From Roseateles depolymerans (GTDB taxonomy: Bacteria > Pseudomonadota > Gammaproteobacteria > Burkholderiales > Burkholderiaceae_C): a stretch of DNA of 64,000 nt. The notes beneath the pieces were generated by a model. The model did not search any database. It was not told the DNA's origin and saw only the letters and a program-made list of their open reading frames with translations. Below, piece by piece: positions 50,081 through 59,443 of this stretch. Position 1 is the first letter of the stretch; each line of letters opens with the position of its first letter. The translations under genes and the position numbers were made by a program. The stretch lies in NCBI GenBank assembly GCA_003241055.1, contig QFOD01000023.1, forward strand, positions 1 through 64,000. Reading direction: 5' to 3'.

Positions 50081-53000
50081 ATGTCCATCCACGTCGCCCT
50101 CAAACACGTCACCCGCTACCGCTACGACCGCCCGGTGCAGCTGGGCCCGCAGGTGGTCCGCCTGCGCCCGGCGCCGCACTGCCGCACGCCGGTGCTGAGC
50201 TATTCGCTGCGGGTCGATCCGGTCAACCACTTCATCAACTGGCAGCAGGACCCGTTCGCCAACTACCTGGCCCGCCTGGTCTTCCCCGAGAAGACCACCG
50301 AGTTCACCGTCACCGTGGACCTGGTGGCGCAGATGGCGGTCTACAACCCCTTCGACTTCTTCCTTGAGCCTTCGGCCCAGACCTTCCCGTTCGGGTACGA
50401 CGACGCGCTGAAGGCCGAGCTCGCGCCCTATCTGGTGGCCGACCCGCTGACCCCGCTGCTGGCCGACTACGTGGCCAGCATCGACCGCCGCGAGCGCGCG
50501 ACCATCGATTTCCTCGTCGAGCTCAACCAGCAGCTGCAGCAGCGCATCGGCTACCTGATCCGCATGGAGCCGGGCGTGCAGACGCCGGAGGAGACGCTGG
50601 CCAAGGCCTCGGGCTCCTGCCGCGACACCGGCTGGCTGCTGGTGCAGGCGCTGCGCCACCTGGGCCTGGCGGCGCGCTTCGTGTCGGGCTACCTGATCCA
50701 GCTCACGCCGGACCAGAAGGCGCTGGACGGCCCCAGCGGTACCGAGGTGGATTTCACCGACCTGCACGCCTGGTGCGAGGTCTATCTGCCCGGTGCCGGC
50801 TGGATAGGCCTGGACCCGACCTCCGGCCTGCTGGCCGGCGAGGGTCACATCCCGCTGGCCGCCACGCCCACGCCGGGCAGCGCCGCGCCCATCAGTGGGC
50901 TGGTGGACGAGGCCGAGGTCGAGTTCGAGCACGAGATGGCGGTGACCCGCATCCACGAGTCGCCGCGTGTCACCAAGCCCTACACCGAAGCGCAATGGGC
51001 CGAGGTGCTGCGCCTGGGCGAGCGGGTGGACGCCGAGCTGCTGGCCGGCGACGTGCGCCTGACCATGGGCGGCGAGCCCACCTTCGTCGCGGTGGAGGAT
51101 CGCGATGCGCCGGAATGGAACACCGACGCGCTGGGCCCCACCAAGCGCATCTACGCCCAGCAGCTCACGCACCGGCTGCGCGACGAGTACGGCCGCGGCG
51201 GCTTCCTGCATTTCGGCCAGGGCAAGTGGTACCCGGGCGAGCAGCTGCCGCGCTGGGCGCTGTCCATCTACTGGCGGGCCGACGGCCAGCCCTGCTGGCG
51301 CAATCCCGACTGGTTCGCCGACGAGCGCGAGCCCCATGCCTACACGCAGGCGCATGCGCAGCAGTTCATGGCGGCACTCACCACCCGGCTGGGGCTGCCG
51401 TCCGACTATGTGCAGCCAGGCTATGAGGACACCTGGTACTACCTGTGGCGCGAACGCCGCCTGCCGGTCAATGTCGACCCCTTCGACAGCCGGCTGGACG
51501 ACGAGCTGGAGCGTGCCCGGCTGCGCCGCGTGTTCGACCAGGGCCTGGACCGCGTGGTGGGCTATGTGCTGCCGATACGCCATGGTGGCGACGAGCCGGC
51601 GCTGGCCGGCGCGCGCTGGCAGACCGGGCCGTGGTTCTTCCGTGACGAGCGCCTCTACCTGATCCCCGGCGATTCGCCGATGGGCTGGCGCCTGCCGCTG
51701 GATTCGCTGCCCTGGGTCGGCAAGGGCGACTACCCCTACCTGCACGAGCAGGACCCGTTCGCGCCGCGCGGCGCGCTGCCGACGGCGGCCCAGCTGCGGC
51801 TGCAGGTGGGCGGCGTCACCTCCAACGGCCCGGTGCCCGACCTGCGCCTGGGCGGCGCGGCCCGGGCCGGCGCGGTTGGCCTGGCCGGCCTTGGGGGCGT
51901 GGGCGGCGCACACCTGTTGAGCGACGGCGAGCGCGAGCCCGGCCGCTTCGAGAACGCGCACTGGATCACCCGCACCGCGCTGTGCGTGGAGGCGCGCGAC
52001 CCGCGGCGGGCCAACGGCCCGAAGGCGGAAGGTCTCGGCCAGGCCAGCGGCGTGCTCTATGTGTTCATGCCGCCGCTGCAGAAGCTGGAGCATTACCTTG
52101 AGCTGCTCACCGCCGTCGAGGCAGCCTGCGAGGACACCGGCTTCCAGGTGGTGCTGGAGGGCTACCCACCGCCGCGCGACCCGCGCCTGAAGCTGCTGCA
52201 GGTGACGCCGGACCCTGGCGTCATCGAGGTCAACATCCACCCGGCCCACAACTGGCGCGAGCTGGTGCAGCACACCGAGTTCCTGTATGACGCGGCCTGG
52301 CAGACCCGCCTGTCCACCGAGAAGTTCATGATCGACGGCCGCCACAGCGGCACCGGCGGCGGCAACCACTTCGTGCTGGGCGGGGCCACGCCGGCGGATT
52401 CGCCCTTCCTGCGCCGCCCCTCGCTGCTGGCCTCGCTGCTGGCCTACTGGCACAACCACCCGTCCCTGAGCTATCTGTTCAGCGGCCTCTTCATCGGCCC
52501 CACCAGCCAGGCGCCGCGGGTGGACGAGGCCCGCAACGATCAGCTGCGCGAGCTGGAGATCGCGCTGGGCGAGATCTTCAAGGCCGAGGAGCGCTACGGC
52601 GAGGCGATGCCGCCCTGGCTGGTGGACCGCACGCTGCGCAATGTGCTGATCGACGTGACCGGCAACACCCACCGCAGCGAGTTCTCCATCGACAAGCTGT
52701 ATTCGCCGGATTCGTCCACCGGCCGCCTGGGCCTGCTGGAGCTGCGGGCCTTCGAGATGCCGCCGCATGCGCGCATGAGCATCGTGCAGCAGCTGCTGCT
52801 GCGCGCGCTGGTGGCGCGCTTCTGGAAAGCCCCCTACCGCGCGCCGCTGGTGCGCTGGGGCACGGCGCTGCACGACCGCTTCCTGCTGCCGCACTTCGTG
52901 CGCGAGGACTTCGAGGACGTCATGGAGGACATGGCGCGCGCCGGCTACGCGCTGGACGCGGCCTGGTTTGCCCCGCACTTCGAGTTCCGTTTCCCCAAGT

Positions 53001-53533
53001 TCGGCGAGTTCGCGGCGCGCGGCGTGCACGTGACGCTGCGGGGCGCGCTGGAGCCCTGGCATGTGATGGGCGAGGAGGGCACGAGCGGCGGCACGGTGCG
53101 CTATGTGGACTCGTCGCTGGAGCGGCTGGAGGTGCATGTCAGCGGCCTGATCGACCCGCGCCACCGCGTCACGGTCAACGGCATCGCGCTGCCGCTGCAG
53201 CCCACCGGCCGGGCCGGCGAGTTCGTGGCCGCGGTGCGCTACCGCGCCTGGCTGCCGCCGTCGGCGCTGCACCCCACCATCGGCGTGCATGCGCCGCTGA
53301 CGCTGGACCTGGTGGACACCTGGCAGCAGCGCTCGCTGGGCGGCTGCCGCTACTACGTGGCCCATCCCGGCGGGCGCAACTACGCGACGCTGCCCGTCAA
53401 TGCCTACGAGGCCGAGAGCCGGCGGCTGGCGCGCTTCTCGGTGCTGGGCCATACGCCGGGTACGCTGGAGGTGGGCGAGCCCCAGCGCAGCCTGGAGTTC
53501 CCGTTCACGCTGGACCTGCGCAAGGCACACTGA
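50081..53533 (+). CDS. transglutaminase-DUF2126 (putative amidoligase) fusion protein
   Basis: The protein has 1150 residues. The N-terminal bacterial transglutaminase-like part (about 1-300) opens SIHVALKHVTRYRYDRPVQL and carries the triad Cys180 (GSCRDTGWLL), His229 (DLHAWCEVYL) and Asp245 (GLDPTSGL). The long C-terminal part (about 320-1150) is DUF2126, classed as a putative amidoligase of the glutamine-synthetase-like COOH-NH2 ligase type. It has LTMGGEPTFVAVEDRDAPEW, DGRHSGTGGGNHFVLGG and EFSIDKLYSPDSSTGRLGLL. One chain could thus both cleave or transfer and ligate amide bonds. Cytoplasmic, since no signal peptide is seen. It closes module 1, 98 bases after the alpha-E gene, with all catalytic residues present. 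Confidence 0.9.
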   Translation: MSIHVALKHVTRYRYDRPVQLGPQVVRLRPAPHCRTPVLSYSLRVDPVNHFINWQQDPFANYLARLVFPEKTTEFTVTVDLVAQMAVYNPFDFFLEPSAQTFPFGYDDALKAELAPYLVADPLTPLLADYVASIDRRERATIDFLVELNQQLQQRIGYLIRMEPGVQTPEETLAKASGSCRDTGWLLVQALRHLGLAARFVSGYLIQLTPDQKALDGPSGTEVDFTDLHAWCEVYLPGAGWIGLDPTSGLLAGEGHIPLAATPTPGSAAPISGLVDEAEVEFEHEMAVTRIHESPRVTKPYTEAQWAEVLRLGERVDAELLAGDVRLTMGGEPTFVAVEDRDAPEWNTDALGPTKRIYAQQLTHRLRDEYGRGGFLHFGQGKWYPGEQLPRWALSIYWRADGQPCWRNPDWFADEREPHAYTQAHAQQFMAALTTRLGLPSDYVQPGYEDTWYYLWRERRLPVNVDPFDSRLDDELERARLRRVFDQGLDRVVGYVLPIRHGGDEPALAGARWQTGPWFFRDERLYLIPGDSPMGWRLPLDSLPWVGKGDYPYLHEQDPFAPRGALPTAAQLRLQVGGVTSNGPVPDLRLGGAARAGAVGLAGLGGVGGAHLLSDGEREPGRFENAHWITRTALCVEARDPRRANGPKAEGLGQASGVLYVFMPPLQKLEHYLELLTAVEAACEDTGFQVVLEGYPPPRDPRLKLLQVTPDPGVIEVNIHPAHNWRELVQHTEFLYDAAWQTRLSTEKFMIDGRHSGTGGGNHFVLGGATPADSPFLRRPSLLASLLAYWHNHPSLSYLFSGLFIGPTSQAPRVDEARNDQLRELEIALGEIFKAEERYGEAMPPWLVDRTLRNVLIDVTGNTHRSEFSIDKLYSPDSSTGRLGLLELRAFEMPPHARMSIVQQLLLRALVARFWKAPYRAPLVRWGTALHDRFLLPHFVREDFEDVMEDMARAGYALDAAWFAPHFEFRFPKFGEFAARGVHVTLRGALEPWHVMGEEGTSGGTVRYVDSSLERLEVHVSGLIDPRHRVTVNGIALPLQPTGRAGEFVAAVRYRAWLPPSALHPTIGVHAPLTLDLVDTWQQRSLGGCRYYVAHPGGRNYATLPVNAYEAESRRLARFSVLGHTPGTLEVGEPQRSLEFPFTLDLRKAH

Positions 53534-53584
53534 GCGCGACCTCATCCCGCCCGGCCGCGCGGCGCGCGACCGGCCATTGCTGAC

Positions 53585-54448
53585 ATGCGAATCGAGATCC
53601 AACCGGGCCTGCGCCTGTTCGTCGACATCGAAGGCCTGGGCCAGGTGCCCGAGGGCCGCCTTCTGCGCGAGAAGCCCACGCTGGTGCTGGTGCACGGCGG
53701 GCCGGGCTTCGACCACACGGCCTTCCGCCCCTTCTTCAGCCGCTTCGCCGACATCGCGCAGATCGTCTATTTCGACCTGCGCGGCCATGGCCGCAGCGAT
53801 GCCTGCCCGCCCGAGCAGTGGCGGCTGGACGTGTTCGCCGACGACATCGTGCGGCTGTGCGACGCGCTGGGCGTGGTCAAGCCCGTGGTGCTGGGCCAGA
53901 GCTTCGGCGGCTTCGTCGCGCAGCGCTACCTGGCCCGGCACCCGGCCCACCCGGCGCGGGTCGTGCTGTCCAGCACCTCGCACCACTTCGGGCTGGCGCG
54001 CAAGATCCATCACTTCGGCCGCCTGGGTGGGCCCGAGGCCGCCGCGGCCACCGAGGCCTTCTGGACCCGCCCCGGCCCCGACACCTGGGCTGCCTACGAG
54101 CAGCACTGCCGCCACCTCTACAACACCCGGCCCAAGAACCCCGATGCGGGCGGCTGGATGGTGTTCAAGCCCGAGATCCTGTTCGAGCACACCCGCACCG
54201 AGCTGCCCGGCATGGACCTGCGCCCCGGCCTGGCCGGCGTGCACTGCCCGGTGCTGGTGCTGGCCGGCGAAGAGGACCCGGTCACGCCGCCGGAAGATGC
54301 CGAGGAGATCGTCGCCGCGCTGCCGCCGCAGTGGGTGCAGTTCCGGCGCTTTGCCGACGTGGGCCACGGCCCCTGGCGCGACGACCCCGAGCGGGCCGAG
54401 GCGGTGCTGCGCCCCTTCATCGTGGGCGCCACCGGCGGCGCTGGCTGA
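53585..54448 (+). CDS. alpha/beta hydrolase (proline iminopeptidase-like)
   Basis: The protein has 287 residues and no signal peptide. It has oxyanion motif VHGGPGFDHT, nucleophile Ser106 in LGQSFGGF, Asp231 in EEDPVTP and His261 in VGHGPW, a complete triad. The HGGPG motif and the FDLRGHGRSD segment are typical of proline iminopeptidases (S33) and related hydrolases, which release N-terminal residues or cleave amides and esters. It sits 51 bases after module 1 and 171 before module 2 of the amidoligase cluster. A peptidase that trims the cluster product, in the place where related clusters elsewhere carry the Anbu protease, is a reasonable guess. Confidence 0.85.
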   Translation: MRIEIQPGLRLFVDIEGLGQVPEGRLLREKPTLVLVHGGPGFDHTAFRPFFSRFADIAQIVYFDLRGHGRSDACPPEQWRLDVFADDIVRLCDALGVVKPVVLGQSFGGFVAQRYLARHPAHPARVVLSSTSHHFGLARKIHHFGRLGGPEAAAATEAFWTRPGPDTWAAYEQHCRHLYNTRPKNPDAGGWMVFKPEILFEHTRTELPGMDLRPGLAGVHCPVLVLAGEEDPVTPPEDAEEIVAALPPQWVQFRRFADVGHGPWRDDPERAEAVLRPFIVGATGGAG

Positions 54449-54496
54449 TGGCAGTGCTCGGCGGCGCGCATTCCGTCGCACTCGACGGTGCAGCGC

Positions 54497-54551
54497 GGCA
54501 GCCCCGCGTCAGCCGGGGCCGCCGGGCGCGCGGGACAATCGCGGGGCTGCC
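54497..54551. repeat. 12-bp inverted repeat between hydrolase and module 2
   Basis: GGCAGCCCCGCG (54497-54508) and CGCGGGGCTGCC (54540-54551) are exact inverted copies with a 31-base spacer, in a 171-base gap. It may act as a terminator for the hydrolase gene or a regulator site for module 2. There is no U-tract. Confidence 0.45.
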
Positions 54552-54619
54552 CCTGGGCGGCTGTCTGTCATGAATTGCGTGTTTCATCCATCTCTGCGTG
54601 ACCCCGCCGGGAGGCCGTC

Positions 54620-57277
54620 TTGAGCCTCGACGCGCGCTCGCACCCCGAGGGCATCACGCCCAGCCAGTGGAGCCTGCTGCCGGACGACGGCGAGCCTGCG
54701 CCGCTGGACCCGGTGGCCCAGGCCCAGGCGGCGGCGCTGCGCAGCCGCGACGGGCATTTCTACGAGCTGACCGGCCAGGTCAACCGCCCCGGTCAGCCTC
54801 AGGGCGACCTGACGCCGCGCTGGCAGCGTTTCTTCGAGGCCGGCGGTGCCGGCGGCTGGCAGGAGCTGTCGGCCAAGGCGCTGCGGGTGCAGCGCCGCGT
54901 GCTGGAGGACGGCGCCAGCTACAACGTGCACAGCGATGCGCCGCCGCTGCCGGGTGACGGGGCGCCGCTGGCGCGCCACTGGCCGCTCGAGCTGCTGCCC
55001 ATGCTGATCGAGCCCGGCGAATGGCGCGGCATCGAGGCCGGCGTGCGTCAGCGCGCGCGGCTGCTGGATGCCGTGATGGCCGATGTCTACGGCGAGCGCA
55101 CGCTGCTCAACCGCGGCCTGCTGCCGGCGTCGCTGGTGCTGGCCCATCCGCAGTACCTGCGTGCGATGCATGGCTGCAGGCCGGCCGGTGGTGTGCACCT
55201 GCATGTGGTGGCCTTCGACCTGACCCGCTGCACCGACGGCCACTGGTGGATCGTTGGCCAGCGCACGCAGGCGCCGTCCGGCCTGGGCTATGTGCTGGAG
55301 AACCGCCTCATCATCGGCCAGCAGTTCCCCGACGCCTTCCGCCAGATGGCGGTGCAGCGTCTGGCCGCCAGCTACCGCGACTTCATCCAGGCGCTGATGC
55401 GGCTGTCGCCGGCCGGCGAGCGCAGCCGCGTCGCGCTGCTGACGCCGGGGCCGCGCAACGAAACCTATTTCGAGCAGGCCTTCCTGGCCCGCTACCTCGG
55501 CATCACGCTGGTCGAGGGGGCCGACCTCACCGTGCGCGGCGACAAGGTCTTCCTGAAGACGCTGACCGGTCTGGAGCCCGTGCATGTGCTGCTGCGCCGG
55601 GTGGACGACAACTGGCTGGACCCGCTGGAGCTCAACCCCGACTCCATGCTGGGTGTGCCGGGCCTGCTGCAGGCCGTGCGCGCCGGCGAGGTGGTGGTGG
55701 CCAATTCGCCGGGCGCGGGCTGGCTGGAAAGCCCCGGCCTGAGCGCGTTCTGGCCCGGCGTGGCCGAGCAGCTGCTGGGCGAGTCGCTGCTGCTGCCGGC
55801 CAGCACGGCCTGGTGGTGCGGCGAGGCCAGCGCCTGGCGCGCCCACCGCGACGAGCTGTCGCGTTTCATCGTCGTGCCCACCTTCTCCAGCAGCCCCACG
55901 ACGCGCAGCTTCAGCCCCATCGTGGCGGCCGAGCTGAGCGACGAGGCGCTGTGCGAACTGGCCTCGCGCATCGAGGCCGACCCCACCGCTTACACGCTGC
56001 AGGCGCGGGTGCGGCCCACCAAGCAGCCGGTCTGGACACGCGGCGCGCTCGAGCCCCGCGTGGCGGTGATGCGGGTGTATGCGCTTAGCGACGGCCAGGG
56101 CGGCTGGCAGGTGCTGCCGGGTGGCCTCACGCGCGTGGCACCGCGTCGCGACCCGCATGCCGACGCGCTGCTGTCCATCCAGCGCGGCTCGCTCAGTGCC
56201 GACACCTGGGTGATGACCGACGGCGAGGTCGATGCCACGACACTGCTGCCCCAGCCGCTGCAGGCCGAAGACCTGCGCGACGTGCGCTGGACGGTGACGA
56301 GCCGCTCTGCCGAGAACCTGTTCTGGCTGGGCCGCTACACCGAACGGGCCGAAAACAGCGCCCGGCTGGCGCGGCTGACGCTGGAGGCGGGGGTCGTCGT
56401 GCAGCGCAGCGCGATGTCGCAGGACATGCTGCCGCTGCTGGACGAACTCGCCCGCCGCCATGGGCTGGTGGGGGCCGACGCCCCGGTCGCGCAGGAGCAG
56501 CCGCGCCAGTTCGAGCGCGCGCTGCTGGCGGCGCTGCTGCCGGCCTCGGGCGTCACCAGCGTGGGCTGGAACCTGCGTGCGCTGCGCAACTGCGCGCAAT
56601 CGTTGCGTGAGCGCCTGTCGCCCGAGACCTGGCGCCTGATCCACGAGACCAGCTCGCAGTTCGAGCACCACCTGCGCGCCGTGCTGGACCGCCCGGGCGC
56701 CGGGCCGGCCGTGTCCGATGCGCTCAATGTGCTGGCTCGCGCCGACACCCATCTGGCCGCGCTGACCGGTGCGCAGATCGACCGCATGACCCGCGACGAC
56801 GGCTGGCGCCTGTTGTCCATAGGCCGGCAGGTGGAACGGCTGTCCTTCCTGGCCGACGTGCTGGCCGAAACCTTCGAGCGTGGGCTGGCGCTGACCGAGG
56901 ACGGCTTCAGCTTCCTGCTGGGGGCCTTCGACTCCACCATCACCTACCGCGCGGAATTCCAGGCGCGGCGCGAGGCCACGCCGCTGCTGCATCTGCTGAT
57001 GCATGACAACGAGAACCCGCGCTCGCTGGCCTGGGTGGCGCGCACGCTGCGCGAGCGCTTCGTCAAGCTGGCCCGCCATGACGCCGACTGGGCGAAGGGC
57101 GTGGTGGCCGCGCTGCCGGTGCCGGAGTCCTGGCCGCTGGACGAGCTGGCGGCGACGCCGACCCTGCTGGTGCAGCGGCTGCGCGAGAGTGCCCGGCAGG
57201 CGGGCGAGCTCTCCAGCCTGATCAGCCAGCGCTACTTTGCGCACGTGATCGGCGCGGATCAGCGGGTGTGGCAATGA
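54620..57277 (+). CDS. circularly permuted ATP-grasp/alpha-E fusion protein
   Basis: The protein has 885 residues. The start is TTG at 54620: GGGAGG lies five bases upstream, and the frame then reads SLDARSHPEGITPSQW. Residues about 1-545 are the ATP-grasp part (GYVLENRLIIGQQFPDAFRQ, LTPGPRNETYFEQAFLARYL, LPGGLTRVAPRRD). Residues about 560-880 are the alpha-E part (SAENLFWLGRYTERAENSAR; GRQVERLSFLADVLAETFER). Module 1 has the same two domains as separate genes, so this is a fused second copy and not a frameshift. It is predicted to form amide bonds with ATP in the cytoplasm. The next gene starts within its stop codon (ATGA), so the transglutaminase is made with it. Confidence 0.9.
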   Translation: MSLDARSHPEGITPSQWSLLPDDGEPAPLDPVAQAQAAALRSRDGHFYELTGQVNRPGQPQGDLTPRWQRFFEAGGAGGWQELSAKALRVQRRVLEDGASYNVHSDAPPLPGDGAPLARHWPLELLPMLIEPGEWRGIEAGVRQRARLLDAVMADVYGERTLLNRGLLPASLVLAHPQYLRAMHGCRPAGGVHLHVVAFDLTRCTDGHWWIVGQRTQAPSGLGYVLENRLIIGQQFPDAFRQMAVQRLAASYRDFIQALMRLSPAGERSRVALLTPGPRNETYFEQAFLARYLGITLVEGADLTVRGDKVFLKTLTGLEPVHVLLRRVDDNWLDPLELNPDSMLGVPGLLQAVRAGEVVVANSPGAGWLESPGLSAFWPGVAEQLLGESLLLPASTAWWCGEASAWRAHRDELSRFIVVPTFSSSPTTRSFSPIVAAELSDEALCELASRIEADPTAYTLQARVRPTKQPVWTRGALEPRVAVMRVYALSDGQGGWQVLPGGLTRVAPRRDPHADALLSIQRGSLSADTWVMTDGEVDATTLLPQPLQAEDLRDVRWTVTSRSAENLFWLGRYTERAENSARLARLTLEAGVVVQRSAMSQDMLPLLDELARRHGLVGADAPVAQEQPRQFERALLAALLPASGVTSVGWNLRALRNCAQSLRERLSPETWRLIHETSSQFEHHLRAVLDRPGAGPAVSDALNVLARADTHLAALTGAQIDRMTRDDGWRLLSIGRQVERLSFLADVLAETFERGLALTEDGFSFLLGAFDSTITYRAEFQARREATPLLHLLMHDNENPRSLAWVARTLRERFVKLARHDADWAKGVVAALPVPESWPLDELAATPTLLVQRLRESARQAGELSSLISQRYFAHVIGADQRVWQ

Positions 57278-58206
57278 GTACGGACGGGGCGCGGCTGTCG
57301 GTGCATCACGTCACCGAGTACCGCTATGAGACGCCGGTGGAGTGGGCCCAGCATGTCGCCTGCCTGACCCCGCGCGACACGCCCTGGCAGCAGGTGGCGC
57401 ACTGGCAGCTGCAGATCACGCCGCTGCCGGATGGCTGGGGGGCGGCGTCGTCGGACGATCTGCCGGGCCGCCTCTATGCCGACCCCTGGGGCAACCGGCA
57501 CCTGAACTTCGGCCATGCGCGGGTGCATGAGCGCCTGACGGTGGAGAGCCGCTTCGAGGTGACGCTGCGCGCGCGGCCGGTGCCCAACCCGGCGCTGGGG
57601 CCGGCCTGGGAGTGCGTGGCCGATACGCTGCGCTACCGCGCCGGCCGCCTGCTGCGCGATGCCGACGAGTTCGCGCTGGCGTCGCCGTATGCGCTGCCGG
57701 ACGACAGCCTGGCGGCCTATGCGCGCCGCGCCTTCCCGCGCAACCGGGTGCTGGCGGCCGGCGGCCTGCAGCTGATGCGCATGATCCACACCGACCTGCG
57801 CTACCTGCCGCAGAGCACCACCGTGGCCACGCGCGCTACCGACGCGCTGGCCCAGCGCAGCGGCGTCTGCCAGGACTTCGCCCATGTCTTCATCGCGGCC
57901 TGCCGCGCGCTGGGCCTGGCGGCCCGCTATGTGTCCGGCTATCTGCTGACCCGCCCGCCGGCCGGCCAGCCGCGCCTGGTCGGGGCCGATGCCTCGCATG
58001 CCTGGGTGGAGCTGTGGTGCCCCGAGCAGGGCTGGCTGGCGCTGGACCCGACCAACAACATGCCGGCGGACCTCGACCACGTGACCCTGGCCTGGGGCCG
58101 CGACTACGCCGACGTGGCGCCGCTGCGCGGGCTGGTGCGGGGCGGCTCGGGCGTGCCGCATGTCGAGGTCACCGTGGCACCGCTGGAAGAGCCCGCAGCG
58201 GGCTGA
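57274..58206 (+). CDS. bacterial transglutaminase-like protein
   Basis: The protein has 310 residues. It opens RLSVHHVTEYRYETPVEW, matching the N-terminal beta domain of the family. The triad is complete: Cys199 (GVCQDFAHVF), His242 (DASHAWVELW) and Asp258 (ALDPTNN). Unlike the module 1 transglutaminase it lacks the DUF2126 part. These enzymes may act as peptidases or amide transferases; no signal peptide is present, so it should be cytoplasmic. The ATG overlaps the preceding stop by four bases. It ends module 2 and converges with the PepSY gene seven bases beyond its stop. Confidence 0.9.
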   Translation: MSTDGARLSVHHVTEYRYETPVEWAQHVACLTPRDTPWQQVAHWQLQITPLPDGWGAASSDDLPGRLYADPWGNRHLNFGHARVHERLTVESRFEVTLRARPVPNPALGPAWECVADTLRYRAGRLLRDADEFALASPYALPDDSLAAYARRAFPRNRVLAAGGLQLMRMIHTDLRYLPQSTTVATRATDALAQRSGVCQDFAHVFIAACRALGLAARYVSGYLLTRPPAGQPRLVGADASHAWVELWCPEQGWLALDPTNNMPADLDHVTLAWGRDYADVAPLRGLVRGGSGVPHVEVTVAPLEEPAAG

Positions 58207-58213
58207 TCGGCGT

Positions 58214-59443
58214 TCAGCCGACGCGGCCGGCCGCCGTGGTCACGGGGGCTGCTGATGCCGCATGGCGGCGGCGCTGCCGGCGCCACCACAGCCAGGCGCC
58301 GGTGGCCAGCAGCGTCGCTGGCAGCAGGCCGAAGGCCGACCACAGCAGCCGGATCGCGAGGCCGAAGGGTTCGGCGCTGTGCAGCGGGAAGACGGCATCG
58401 ATCAGCTGGCTGCCGCTGGGCGCCTGCAGCGGGTCGTAGCGCTCGCGCACCTGGCCCTGGCGGTCCAGCCGCACGCGGGTGAAGCCGGTGGCGGCGCGCA
58501 GCTCGCCGGGCTGCAGCAGGCGCACCTCGGCCAGCCCTTGGTTGCTGGTGGGCAGCGTCAGCCGCGACCAGCGGGCCGTGGGAAATTGCTGTTGTGCCAC
58601 CGCCAGCCACTCGTCCGGCGCGCTGGCCGCAGGGGCCGGGTCTTGCGCCGGCGCGGGCCGGGTGTCGGCCGGGCCCGCCTTGCCGGCCTTGGCGCCTTTG
58701 CTGCCCGGCAGCTTGGCCAGACGCTGCACCGGCAGCACCGCCGCGATGGCGTCACGCACCGGCGTCTGGAACACCAGCGCCGCGCCGGTGAGCGACACCA
58801 GCAGCGCCAGCGGCGTCAGCCAGAGGCCGGCCGCCCGGTGCAGCTCGTACCAGCGCCGGGTTGGCGGCCCGGCGGTGCTGACGCTGAGGGCCTGGCGCCA
58901 GGCGCGCAGGCGTCGGCCGCGGGCGGCGGGCGGCCAGGCCAGCCACAGGCCGGTCAGCGTGAGGCCGGTGAACAGCAGCGCGGTGATGCCGGCGATCTCA
59001 TGCCCGGTGTCGCCGCTGAGCAGACGGCTGTGCAGCTCGTACAGCAGCGGCACCGCATGGGCGGCATCCAGGCGCAGCGCGCCCCGGTCGCGCTGGCCCA
59101 GGTAGAGGCCGCAGGCCGGGTCGATGAAGTGCTCGCGGCGCTGGCCGCTGGCGGCCTCGCGGCGCTCCCACACCTGGTAGGCCGCGCCCGGCTCACGCGG
59201 GGCCACCACGGTCTGCGCGCGCGCCTGGGGGGCATGCTCGGCCAGCAGGGCCAGCGTGCGCTCCACGGGCCGGGGCGGCGCCGGGCAGGCCTGCGCCGGT
59301 GCGCTGAACCACTGCGGGTTGAGCGCGGCGTCCAGCGGGGCCTGCCACACCATCAGGCTGCCGGTCAGGCCCAGCAGCGCCAGCACCAGGCCGGCCACCA
59401 GGCCGACCCAGCGGTGCAGCAGCGTGAGGGGCTTGCGCATCAT
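58214..59443 (-). CDS. PepSY-associated transmembrane protein, iron-uptake partner
   Basis: The protein has 409 residues. About four membrane helices appear: LLHRWVGLVAGLVLALLGLT, ITALLFTGLTLTGLWLAW, LHRAAGLWLTPLALLVSLTG and LLPATLLATGAWLWW. Periplasmic PepSY-like segments lie between them, and an Ala/Pro/Lys-rich linker at about 245-280. The conserved His residues in LHRWVGL, ELHSRLL and ELHRAAG could bind haem. Proteins of this class beside TonB siderophore receptors are thought to reduce iron or release it from the siderophore at the inner membrane. It starts in the stop codon of the receptor gene upstream, so the two form an operon under the Fur-type operator. Confidence 0.85.
   Translation of the reverse strand: MMRKPLTLLHRWVGLVAGLVLALLGLTGSLMVWQAPLDAALNPQWFSAPAQACPAPPRPVERTLALLAEHAPQARAQTVVAPREPGAAYQVWERREAASGQRREHFIDPACGLYLGQRDRGALRLDAAHAVPLLYELHSRLLSGDTGHEIAGITALLFTGLTLTGLWLAWPPAARGRRLRAWRQALSVSTAGPPTRRWYELHRAAGLWLTPLALLVSLTGAALVFQTPVRDAIAAVLPVQRLAKLPGSKGAKAGKAGPADTRPAPAQDPAPAASAPDEWLAVAQQQFPTARWSRLTLPTSNQGLAEVRLLQPGELRAATGFTRVRLDRQGQVRERYDPLQAPSGSQLIDAVFPLHSAEPFGLAIRLLWSAFGLLPATLLATGAWLWWRRQRRRHAASAAPVTTAAGRVG

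Noticed and set aside
49691..54481. Open frame of about 1600 codons on the minus strand
   Set aside because: It lies antisense to the alpha-E, transglutaminase-DUF2126 and hydrolase genes. Its translation is low-complexity His/Gln/Arg/Gly text, typical of antisense frames in GC-rich DNA, with no domain.
54449..54620. Frameshift or pseudogene at the start of the ATP-grasp/alpha-E fusion, because no ATG is present
   Set aside because: A TTG start with GGGAGG at proper spacing explains it, and the frame is intact to the stop.
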